Assembly (NCBI RefSeq): GCF_048544455.1
Contig: NC_133534.1
Span: 32,750,217-32,814,216, forward strand
Origin: Silene latifolia
Taxonomy: Eukaryota; Streptophyta; Magnoliopsida; Caryophyllales; Caryophyllaceae
Reading direction: 5' to 3'
DNA: 64,000 nucleotides
Part shown: one piece after another, positions 46,863-56,675 of the stretch
Layout: each line of letters begins with the position of its first letter
How positions within the stretch are numbered: the stretch's first letter is position 1
The notes under the pieces: model-generated
The model's database searches: none
The model's input: the letters and a program-made list of their open reading frames with translations, nothing else
Told to the model about the DNA's origin: nothing
Made by a program: the position numbers and the translations under genes

Positions 46863-47642
46863 TAACTTAATAATAATAATAATAATAATAATAAGTAAAG
46901 AAGTATACTTAGTTTAGTGTTTGGTCATACTTAAGTTTCTCGATACAATTTATTTGATGAAGGCTATGAGTGAGAGGAAAAAGGCGAACATTTCAAAGAA
47001 AAAGACCTTCTTTTATGGCTTCCGAAGTGGTTATAGATTGATTAAGACAAAACTTGTAAGTACATAATTCTTATAGTATTAGACTATATTATTAGGTGTT
47101 TTAGTCGGATGTTATATATGTTCATAGTAATCATACATATTTTGAGAGGATATCAATGTGATGAATGAATTGTGAGCAAAGCTTAGAAAATTCAGTCGTC
47201 ACGATGCTTGGGTGGAAGGTCACACTCCTAAGAATGGAAAGACGGAAACTGAATATGATAAGGACATCAAAGAGAAAATTATAAGTTTGAATAAATATAT
47301 CACACCTACCACCGGTGGTCGGAGTTATATAATTGTGAGTCGTTTAATGGTTTTTTGTGTATGTAGAGGATCTGTGAGAAGGAGGTACAACAAGGTGGCT
47401 TGTCGTCTGTGCTATTTACAGGGAAAACAGAAAGTTGTTGTTTCCAGAGGAAACGTGTTCAATTACGACTGGCTTCAATAAGTTAAGGTTCATGGTATAC
47501 TCATTCGTGACAAATGCAGGAAAGTGGAAGTGTCCTAATTATATAAAGATGAGTATGGGGAAGTAAAAGTACCATTTCCTAATGAGGAGGTTACTTATTT
47601 GAGAGAAGTCCTAAGCTCTTATGTGCAATGGCCTGACAACCT

Positions 47643-49139
47643 TGATAAGGCTGAAGTCGTATCACCTTAATCAAAGTAAACCTAAACTACTACTAACAAA
47701 ATAGCTAGCGGTAAGTCAGGGTCGAATCCACAGGGAGGCGGTGATTATCTAGTTTGTTTATATTTAAATCTGTCTTAAAGTAACCAATTGTGGGGGTTTG
47801 TTTTGTTTGTATGCTAACCAACTAATTGCAAGTAATTTAAAGGGCAAATAACAATAATATTAAACGTCTAGGATTTCCGGTTCACTAGGTCAATTATATG
47901 GGGTCTATTAATCAATTGCTAGATCTGTCAAGCTGTCTAAGGTCATAAGATCGGTCGACTCTATTATGCCCTTTAGATTGATTCTAACATGCGGTCGCTA
48001 TAATTAGATACAATCTATTTGATTATCGCAGCCTATATTAATTCTAACCCGGTCGGTGAAAGGATTAATTCGCTACACTAATTAACAACTCAGGCCTAAG
48101 TTAATTAACTAGAATAAGAACAATAATCAAACGGCAACTTAAACGATTTCACTAGCAATTAATCAATTTCCCCTTTCTAATTAACCTAGATCCCCTTCAT
48201 CCTAGATGAAGATTTAGCTACTCATAGTAATTATAATAACAACAATAATGATATAATAAAGCATAATTAAGAATATAAAAGATGAACAATAATGATAGAA
48301 TAATTATTAAAGAAAGATTGATACCGTAATAAAGGAATACTTAGATCCGGAAGGAAGAACAATAAATAAACTAAACTAAGTATTTGAGAGAGTTTTCTAA
48401 GGTAGCTATACTAAACCTATGTAAAATAAAGCATAAAATAACTTAGGGTACGACTTTTGGTATTTATAGCAATACATAACCGACTTAAGGAAAGTTGCGG
48501 GAATTATAAAACTGGAAGGTTCCTCGATCGAGTCGAGAGTGACTCGATCGAGGCACCAAAATTCAAGAACACCCAACTCTCGACATTGCGAAATTTAGTT
48601 GATTAGGTTGGTTCCTCGATCGAGTCGAGAGTGACTCGATCGAGCATGAAGTTCCTCGATCGAGCCAAGGTTGACTCGATCGAGGCACCAATTTCCTGCT
48701 TTGCGCACTGAACTTCAAACGGCCGTCATTTCTTCGTTACTTGTCAGAAACAAGCGATTTTCATGGCGTTGGAAAGCTAAGAGGATAAGCTTTCACCTAC
48801 AATTGGAATCACTTGAAAATCTGTTGTAGAACTCGAGATATGGCTCTTAAAAGTAGGCACTTGTAATAAGAAGCTCTTTTCTTCGTGTTTTCTTCTTAAC
48901 TTCTCTTCCTTCATTCTTATGGATTCTCGTGCCATGATTCGTGTATCCCTTCATGATCACTCCGCGATGCCCATTTCATTCATTTGCTCCTCAAATGCAT
49001 CATTCCTGCATTAAACATCAAAAGGCGGAAGTATCAACATTCTAACATAAAAGGCATGTAAATGATATAAACTAGCACGAAAACCGTATCAAAAGCAATT
49101 AAGGGGAGGCATAAATATGTATATAATTATTACTCATCA
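47643..49139 (-). repeat. 3' LTR of Athila-like element (left copy)
   Basis: 1497 bases; on + it reads TGATAAGGC ... ATTACTCATCA. It contains six copies of the palindrome CTCGATCGAG between 48527 and 48690. A polypurine tract (GGTTTAGGGGAGTT on -) abuts it at 49140-49153. Confidence 0.93.
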
Positions 49140-50967
49140 AACTCCCCTAAACCATCTCTTTGCTTGTCCTCAAGCAAAGCAACACACAATACAAAAGGCA
49201 ATCATACAAATGGCGAATAAACGACTCAGAGCTAATGTTTAATGCACATACAAATTTCAAGCTATCCATATCTGTAACAAAGTAATGACTAAAGTGTACC
49301 AATAAAACAAATTCAAAGGTACGGGAAATAGAAAACGTAGCTCAAGTCTCAAGTCACCATACTAGATACAAATGCCAAATACCTTTCGATCTTGCAAGAC
49401 AAATTAGTCGGATTCTCGCAGATTCACTCATGCACTCATAAGTATATAGGGTGAGTTATATGTGAAGATAGAAAGAAGTAGAAACACTCACTCAACTTAT
49501 GAAACATGCATGCAATCTAATGTGATAGGGATTTCCCCAACTAATATGCAATCATCATATGTAGACAAACGTACATGTATCAAGGACAATAAGGGTGGCA
49601 AATGGGTTAAAGGGATAGAAATGATTTGTGCCGAGGCACGTTATGGATATGTGGAGCTAAGACGGTAGTCGCAGCGCTAACCAAAACAAAAACCAAATCT
49701 TTGATAATAAATGAACCCAACTTAGAGAAATGATCTCAACTTTACAACATATGAGAGCTAATAAACTACTCTCCAATTATACATTAGACTCTAACAACCA
49801 TCCTTTTGATTCTTGACAAAACCAACTGAAGCAATCTTTTTTCTTTTTCTCTTTCAATTCTCTTTTTTTCAATTTTTTTTCCTTTCTCTTTTTCTTTTCT
49901 TTCTTTCTTTTCTTTTTTTCTTTCACTTCATATTTTTCTTTTTCCAACACAAGGATACAACACAATTGCTATATAATGATCTTGCTATACCCACATGACA
50001 ACAATAAGTCCCAACCCAACCATAATAGCAAAATAGACATGATAAACAAGCAACTGCGACTGTCCCAAAAAGGTAGGCAAATTCTTGGATTGTAGCTCAT
50101 AGGATGTAATTAATATTGGCTACAAGGGTTCAAACGGGCTAACAAAAGGTAATGTAAGGCTTATTTGAACGGTAAGAACCGCCTATCCACATGTACTTAG
50201 CCAAATGAAAGCAATATCAAGAAACCAATGTCACACTTATGCAGTTTGATATTACACATTCCACAAGGAGAAACCACACTCAAGCCTAATTGACAATGAG
50301 ACCAGTTTATTGATGTTCCTGGGCTTGGAAGCTCTATAGACCTCAGAATTTAAGTAGTTTACCAACGTAATTATGTCAAATCTAATCAATATAAGGCATG
50401 TCAATACGGTTAAGACATGAATTATGAGCTTTGTTTTCATGGCTAACGAGTCAAAACAATGTACATGGACAACTATTTGGGATTCAAATGCAAAAACAAT
50501 GCAATTTAACATCATTGTTATTCAATTCACCAAGACTCGACCTAAAACAGAGGAAAAGACATGTTTTTGTATTTTATAAAATTTTTAATTTTTATGGATT
50601 TTTATATAAAGCACGCAACAATAATTAAAGCACACAACATAAAAAAACTCCTCCACCAAAACCTAAATGTCACAGTGTCCTCATTGTGACGCCTACAGCA
50701 TAGCAATCACACAAAAATCCAGCAACCTAAAGGACACAACTAACAAAAAGAATGGGAAATAACTAGATAATACAATAAAAGAAGGTACAAGGGAAGAGAA
50801 TACCGGGTAAGAGCTTATGATTCCCCCAAACCAGCTGCAAAACATGGGTAAATAATCATCCTCGCAAATCCTATCATCGTCTGGCTATGAATAAACCCAA
50901 AACGTGGTGACTCGATCGAGCCCCATGACACTCGATCGAGGCACCTATTGCCGTCCTCTTCCTTTCT
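49140..50967 (-). other. Internal non-coding part of the Athila-like element
   Basis: AT-rich, without a credible open frame. A pyrimidine-rich tract (TTTTTCTTTTTCTC-type) lies at 49836-49940. Two more CTCGATCGAG palindromes occur at 50912-50941. Confidence 0.65.
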
Positions 50968-51357
50968 TTATATATCAATTACCTGCAATTGGGAACAATC
51001 AAAACAACTCAAAGCTCTTAAGAGTCGATCATAAATCTGCGCATGTGCTACACAAAAGCATAAGTAGCACCAAGATATAACAGGAGCATATAAAATCAAT
51101 GTTAAAGACCGTCTCAGCATATCAAATATTTGATGACAATTATAGCAAAACTGCATCAAATTGTTAGTCCAACCAAAAGAGTATGGAGTATGAAAGCACA
51201 AAGTAGAGTTCATATGAGGTAATTTATCACTCACTACACCAGTAATCCTCATGAAATCATCGTCAACAATTACCTCTTGGTCAGGAGGTCTACCACTCCT
51301 AATATCAGAATCGGTGGCAAAAGAATATACTACCTCTACCAGGCTAGGAGTATTCAT
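50968..51357 (-). CDS. Uncharacterised frame after the gag-like frame
   Basis: 129 codons starting just after the stop of the gag-like frame. It contains no domain I recognise. The second half is hydrophobic (LILYAPVISWCYLCFCVAHA). It may be a gag remnant or chance. Confidence 0.3.
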   Translation of the reverse strand: MNTPSLVEVVYSFATDSDIRSGRPPDQEVIVDDDFMRITGVVSDKLPHMNSTLCFHTPYSFGWTNNLMQFCYNCHQIFDMLRRSLTLILYAPVISWCYLCFCVAHAQIYDRLLRALSCFDCSQLQVIDI

Positions 51358-51360
51358 TGA

Positions 51361-52209
51361 CTAATATGCCTTCTCATTCCCTTTGTTGATAAGCTCTACC
51401 CCATATACTTCAGCCTCTAAAGCATCCAACTCGGCTTTCCATATGGGAGATTCACCTGCACATGTCTCAAAAGATATCAAAGCATCTAAAGGGTCCATAG
51501 TAGGGGGCCCTTGTGCAGAGTATTCATCAATATCATCTTCAACATCAGAAACATCAAAATATGCATTATGCACAAGTGTAATAAAATGAACCTCACTAGA
51601 CTCAAAATTAGAATCTAATTCAACAACTGAAGGGGAAGTATCCAAAGAAAGAGTCAACATATCGTCACATGAGTCCCATTTAACCTCAAGATCTTCGAAT
51701 AGCGCATCATCACTCTCCTTATCCCAAGACTCATCACAAAAGGGGTAATCTAAGGGGTCTGTCAAGTCTTCCTCATGTGACTCACTGTCTGTAAAATCGT
51801 CATAGAGGGGTTCTAGATTGTCGTCAAAGAAGGAGTTATCAACTGAGCATATGGTCTCATCCTCTATGTTTCCCTCAATATCTTTTTCATTCTTTAAAAT
51901 GGTTTCTATGGTCTCACCCACACCCTCATCCATGTATGACTGAAATGAAAAAGTGGGTTTAATGCATTCAATAGCAAGCCATTCAAAGAAAGAAAGGACA
52001 TCTTCAATATTCTTACCACCAAAATCTCCCATACCTATGGAGTCAATGTAGGCTTGGGTTTGTCTATTCATACCTTTTATGATGGTAAGGCACATAGTAA
52101 GCCGCGGAATTTTGGCCTCATAATTATGGTAACGGATCCAATCATTCCATCTATGCATGTAATCATGAAAGTTCTCATCTTCACCCTGTAGAAACTCGAT
52201 GGAAAACAT
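51361..52209 (-). CDS. Gag-like protein fragment of the Athila-like element
   Basis: 282 codons, about 75 bases from the PBS. Residues about 1-85 (FLQGEDENFHDYMHRWNDWI, IPRLTMCLTIIKGMNRQTQA, SIGMGDFGGKNIEDVLSFFE) follow the C-terminal half of Ty3/gypsy retrotransposon gag, with the E-x-F/L-x-x-Y-x-x-R/W start and the G(M/L)....(R/T)...D pattern of Athila. The rest is strongly acidic (Asp/Glu/Ser) without a known domain or CCHC knuckle. Start ATG at 52209 (MFSIEF). Truncated compared with full gag. Whether the frame is under selection cannot be judged from one copy. Confidence 0.6.
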   Translation of the reverse strand: MFSIEFLQGEDENFHDYMHRWNDWIRYHNYEAKIPRLTMCLTIIKGMNRQTQAYIDSIGMGDFGGKNIEDVLSFFEWLAIECIKPTFSFQSYMDEGVGETIETILKNEKDIEGNIEDETICSVDNSFFDDNLEPLYDDFTDSESHEEDLTDPLDYPFCDESWDKESDDALFEDLEVKWDSCDDMLTLSLDTSPSVVELDSNFESSEVHFITLVHNAYFDVSDVEDDIDEYSAQGPPTMDPLDALISFETCAGESPIWKAELDALEAEVYGVELINKGNEKAY

Positions 52210-52285
52210 TAGAACGGTCTCAAGGAACTGATGTTCCCTGAGACAAAAGACAAACTAAACAAAAACAAACAGAAAAATTGTTGCC

Positions 52286-52303
52286 TCCCCGACAACGGCG
52301 CCA
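52286..52303 (-). other. PBS of Athila-like element (tRNA-Asp type)
   Basis: On - TGGCGCCGTTGTCGGGGA, starting four bases after the LTR. One base differs from the common Athila PBS. Confidence 0.85.
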
Positions 52304-52307
52304 AATT

Positions 52308-53804
52308 TGATAAGGCTAAAGTCGTATCACCTTAATCAAAGTAAACCTAAACTACTACTAACAAAATAGCTAGCGATAAGTCAGGGTCGAATCCACAGGG
52401 AGGCGGTGATTATCTAGTTTGTTTATATTTAAATCTGTCTTAAAGTAACCAATTGTGGGGGTTTGTTTTGTTTGTATGCTAACCAACTAATTGCAAGTAA
52501 TTTAAAGGGCAAATAACAATAATATTAAACGTCTAGGATTTCCGGTTCACTAGGTCAATTATATGGGGTCTATTAATCAATTGCTAGATCTGTCAAGCTG
52601 TCTAAGGTCATAAGATCGGTCGACTCTATTATGCCCTTTAGATTGATTCTAACATGCGGTCGCTATAATTAGATACAATCTATTTGATTATCGCAGCCTA
52701 TATTAATTCTAACCCGGTCGGTGAAAGGATTAATTCGCTACACTAATTAACAACTCAGGCCTAAGTTAATTAACTAGAATAAGAACAATAATCAAACGGC
52801 AACTTAAACGATTTCACTAGCAATTAATCAATTTCCCCTTTCTAATTAACCTAGATCCCCTTCATCCTAGATGAAGATTTAGCTACTCATAGTAATTATA
52901 ATAACAACAATAATGATATAAGAAAGCATAATTAAGAACATAAAAGATGAACAATAATGATAGAATAATTATTAAAGAAAGATTGATACCGTAGTAAAGG
53001 AATACTTAGATCCGGAAAGAAGAACAATAAATAAACTAAACTAAGTATTTGAGAGAGTTTTCTAAGGTAGCTATACTAAACCTAGGTAAAATAAAGCATA
53101 AAATAACTTAGGGTACGACTTTTGGTATTTATAGCAATACATAACCGACTTAAGGAAAGTTGCGGGAATTATAAAACTGGAAGGTTCCTCGATCGAGTCG
53201 AGAGTGACTCGATCGAGGCACCAAAATTCAAGAACACCCAACTCTCGACATTGCGAAGCTTAGTTGATTAGGTTGGTTCCTCGATCGAGTCGAGAGTGAC
53301 TCGATCGAGCATGAAGTTCCTCGATCGAGCCAAGGTTGACTCGATCGAGGCACCAATTTCCTGCTTCGCGCACTGAACTTCAAACGGCCGTCATTTCTTC
53401 GTTACTTTTCAGAAACAAGCGATTTTCACGGCGTTGGAAAGCTAAGAGGATAAGCTTTCACCTCCAATTAGAATCACTTGAAAATCTGTTGTAGAACTCG
53501 AGATATGGCTCTTAAAAGTAGGCACTTGTAATAAGAAGCTCTTTTCTTCGTGTTTTCTTCTTAACTTCTCTTCCTTCATTCTTATGGATTCTCGTGCCAT
53601 GCTTCGTGTATCCCTTCATGATCACTCCGCGATGCCCATTTCATTCATTTGCTCCTCAAATGCATCATTCCTGCATTAAACATCAAAAGGCGGAAGTATC
53701 AACATTCTAACATAAAAGGCATGTAAATGATATAAACTAGCACGAAAACCGTATCAAAAGCAATTAAGAGGAGGCATAAATATGTATATAATTATTACTC
53801 ATCA
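52308..53804 (-). repeat. 5' LTR of Athila-like element (right copy)
   Basis: 1497 bases, the same length as the left copy. Holds the same six CTCGATCGAG palindromes (53187-53350). Confidence 0.93.
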
Positions 53805-53891
53805 AACCTCATCAATGTTGTCATCCCCAAGGTACCTATATACAGACGTTAATTATTACTTGTTATATAAATATATTAGGGTACGAATATT

Positions 53892-54233
53892 TGTAACACC
53901 CCGGCCCAAACCTAGGGCCGGGAGCGGTCACTCATGGTAGCTCGCCAGTACATGGCCCACAGATCAACACGGGTCTTTTCAACGCATTTTGTCCTCACTC
54001 ATGCGCATCCTGGAAACCTTCACAGGAGGTCACCCATCCTAAGACTACCCTTAGCCAAGAACGCTTAACTGTGGAGTTCTTATGCATGGATAACCAGAAA
54101 ATAAAGTGCACTTTGTTGATATGAGTAGTACTTTCAATCCATTTAAGAACTAGTCAAATTTTAAGCATACCAATGGACCTCTTCAAGGGGTTACCTCACC
54201 CGAATAACGTCTTCGGTTCAGTGGAGTATTTCA
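53892..54233 (-). mobile_element. Solo LTR of a Cassandra-type TRIM element
   Basis: 342 bases, + strand TGTAACACCCCGG ... GAGTATTTCA, flanked by the target duplication ATATT (53887-53891 and 54234-54238). It carries 5S rRNA-derived sequence on -. Plant Cassandra TRIMs are the known elements with 5S sequence in short LTRs. No second LTR or internal region, so it is a solo LTR. Orientation is taken from the 5S polarity. Confidence 0.88.
54003..54081 (-). other. 5S rRNA-derived segment with Pol III promoter elements
   Basis: On the reverse strand this reads AGAACTCCACAGTTAAGCG, then GGATGGGTGACCTCCTG, matching the internal control region of plant 5S rRNA with substitutions. It is part of a retroelement LTR and not a functional 5S gene. 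Confidence 0.85.
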
Positions 54234-55984
54234 ATATTAACATATCGTAAGTACTTTAATCTTTACATTTGCAGAAGTTAAGCAAAGTCATGGCGGCAGC
54301 TAAAACAATTACTACTATGTCAACGGACAAAGTCACCGAAAGGACTACATCTTCCCTAAAAACAAAACCACAGGACATACAATATAAGCAAGCTACGAAA
54401 GTTGTTGCAGTCAAGCCTGCTTATGATTCTTATTATGAATCGTGTGAATATAAGAAAAAAATGAAAACTATTTCGCTGAAGGTTTTGCACAACCTGGCTG
54501 TAAAGAAGTCACCTAGAGGGGATGTAGTCATGATTAACATTGAAGAGGAAATTATGAGCGCAGCTGATATAGCCGTACTGGACCCGAAGAAACTGATGGA
54601 ATTTGCCGACCTTGACAATTTAGACGTTGTTCACATTTTGATTTGTATGAAGTAAGTTTTATTAATAAAACTATTTAGTCATTTTCATTTACGAATAATG
54701 ATGTTTGTTTAAATTATCAATTACAATAACATTCTTCATTCCATGTGGCGTAATAGGTACCTGAATAATTAGATCGCTGAGTAGAAGTTCTCAATTCACG
54801 CCTACGGATTCTTGAGTCTTAAGGCGTTCTCTGTGCACAAAATTTTATACGAAGAACAAATCAATAGTATCGCTCGTCAGTTGATGTCGACCAAAAAACT
54901 ATGGCTTGCCCCCTACAATGAGAATATGTATGTATAGTTCGTGATTATTGTAATGAATCACAGTTCTATAAATTTAATATTAACATGCTTACATCAGTGT
55001 AAATGAACTAACAGTTCAATGTCCCAAATTGAATAGGAAGCATTGGGTGCTACTTCAATCCAAGTGGAAACAAAAACAGTGTACTGGATTGACTCTCGCG
55101 AAGGCAAACCCTCTGACAGTTGTGTAAAGATGATAACTGAGTAAGTTTACAACCTTCAATAATGTCATTTGTTATTGTATGACTTGAGCCATATATATGC
55201 AAATAATAATGGCATGTGTGTATATTTATAAATTAGAGTTTTTGAAACAAAAAAAAAAAGATTATGTCCACTTAGGAAATATGAAAGCAACACTGTTCCC
55301 AATTTTATCACGCGATTAGTAAGTGTATTCTTAATAATTACTCGTATCATTTAATTTATGTTTATGCGAGAGGTTAATTATCTATTCGGCTGATTTGTGT
55401 GTGATTTATATAATAGTCTCCTAAAGCATCAGACGACAAACAATGCGCCTTTAACGTTTGTCAATCCATGTGGGAGGTTATCAACAGAAAACTTTCTACC
55501 ATTCCGATACGGCTTAGTGTGATTTAAAAACAATTTCAGACGTAAATTGAGTTCAATTCTGTATACTTCCATGTATTATATTTATTTTGATTATGTATAT
55601 TTCGAATTGTAGTTTCCACTAATACTCAACAAAGCCCAGAATATTCGCCAGAGGATATCACCCAGTTGAGAAATATGTGAGCTAGTTATGTTGTTTCATT
55701 AGCGGAGTCTCAATAGTTTGCCCATGCTTTATGTACATGTGTAATATAGAGTCGTTGTGTATTGGCTTCTTTTGTTTTTTTGAGGAAGTTTTGTATTGGT
55801 TTTTGATCATCCTGTTTGTACTGTTTTTAAACTGGGTTTAATTGATCACGGGGTGTAATATTTTGATGCAAGATTGAATTTTTGCAATGCACAGCTGCTG
55901 GAATGCTATTTTTCAGCAGCTGCTGAAAAAATAGCATTTCAGCAGTTGCTAGAATCGCTGCTGAAAAAATAGCATTTCAGCAAT

Positions 55985-56600
55985 AACGATTTAAAACAAC
56001 CCGTTGTAAACAATTATTTGACAACGGTTTTATTTAGATAAATAACCGTTGACATATTTTCCCTCCCATTCAAACCGCCAAAAATATAAGATAACGAACG
56101 ATAACCGTTGTCGAATTCAAAACTTTTACAACGGTTTTATTTAAACAGAACCGTTGTCAAAGTTTCATAAGTAAAAATAGATAACAGTTACATACCGTTG
56201 TCAATAGATAAATATAACAACGGTTTTGCACGCAATAAAACCGTTGTTAAATTTTGTCATTTAATTAAATAAGATAACGAAATGAACCGTTATCATATAT
56301 AATTAACAACGATTTTGGAACCACTAAACCGTTGTCAATAGTAAACTAGGACAACGGATTTGAAACCGTTATTAAGGTTTAATAACGGTTTCTTAAAATT
56401 TTACCCGTTGCCATAAACATATTTAACAACATTTTTATAACGGTTCTTGAGTTGTGATAACGGTATTATAGATCCGTTATTGTTGTTATATAACGGTCGC
56501 GTGTTTGTACAACCGTGGTACATATTTAACAACAGTCGTTGCAATAACGGTTCCATGTTTCTATTTAATAATGGTAATTGCATTATCTGACCGTTATTGA
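55985..56600. repeat. CACTA 3' subterminal repeats
   Basis: Dense AACGGTT / AACCGTTG words in both orientations over about 600 bases, mirroring 43574-43960. Longer palindromic pairings occur (for example ACAACGGTTTT near 56027 and AACCGTTGTC near 56110). Confidence 0.82.
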
Positions 56601-56623
56601 AGGTCTTATTTGGCGTAGTGAAT

Positions 56624-56675
56624 CCCTTCTCCCCAAACAATCATGAATTTCCGACCCATCAGTCTTTGTAATACT
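56624..56675 (+). pseudogene. LINE reverse-transcriptase fragment, continuation
   Basis: After one copy of the AAT duplication the frame continues as PSPQTIMNFRPISLCNT, the conserved (D/N)FRPISLCN motif of LINE RT, directly following LIPKI at 43535. Cut again at 56675 by the gypsy LTR. Confidence 0.85.

Larger units (their letters stand above)
47643..53804 (-). mobile_element. Athila-like non-autonomous LTR retrotransposon
   Basis: 6162 bases with two 1497-base LTRs, flanked by the target duplication AACCT (47638-47642 and 53805-53809). Direction is set by the PBS (52286-52303, - strand TGGCGCCGTTGTCGGGGA, close to the tRNA-Asp PBS of Athila) and by a gag-like frame on -. No protease, RT, RNase H or integrase, so it depends on another element. 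LTRs differ at roughly 15 sites by eye (about 1%), making it one of the youngest insertions here. It splits the CACTA TnpA/ULP gene between the codons for PDNL and INVV. Confidence 0.93.
46250..55690 (+). pseudogene. CACTA TnpA-like gene with C48 (ULP) tail, split by two LTR elements
   Basis: Exons by eye: 46250-46505 (Lys/Asp-rich start, then LPYGENVGYFASWIGCCGRQYVPL), 46649-46862 (VPEKYDKYLKKKIEEALRSW ... LYISKDHWDSYI, donor GTAACT), about 46963-47056 (ERKKANISKKKTFFYGFRSG, donor GTAAGT) and 47172 onward (HDAWVEGHTPKNGKTETEYD). This is the plant Transposase_24/TnpA-like pattern. VTYLREVLSSYVQWPDNL runs into the LTR element at 47643; the gene resumes at 53810 with INVVIPKV. After the Cassandra LTR, 54254-54655 and 55030-55140 encode the approach to a C48 domain (KHWV His segment; SVYWIDSREGK Asp segment, 1-base frameshift between). 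The end near 55690 reads SPEDITQLRN. The Cys segment is not recognisable. Confidence 0.7.
43536..56620 (+). mobile_element. CACTA (En/Spm) transposon, 13.1 kb with nested insertions
   Basis: The left end CACTACGCCAAAT and right end ATTTGGCGTAGTG are perfect 13-base TIRs, flanked by the 3-base target duplication AAT (43533-43535, 56621-56623). Subterminal AACGGTT/AACCGTT words at both ends, a TnpD N-terminal fragment and a TnpA-like gene support the family. The DDE transposase proper is absent, so the element is non-autonomous. Without the two nested elements it is about 6.6 kb. It lies in a LINE RT sequence whose frame resumes on the other side. Confidence 0.95.

Noticed and set aside
49777..49998. 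Lys/Glu-rich (-) and Phe-rich (+) frames
   Set aside because: Both are readings of a TTTTTC pyrimidine tract.
54003..54081. 5S rRNA gene
   Set aside because: Partial and diverged, inside a TSD-flanked LTR; part of a Cassandra-type element.
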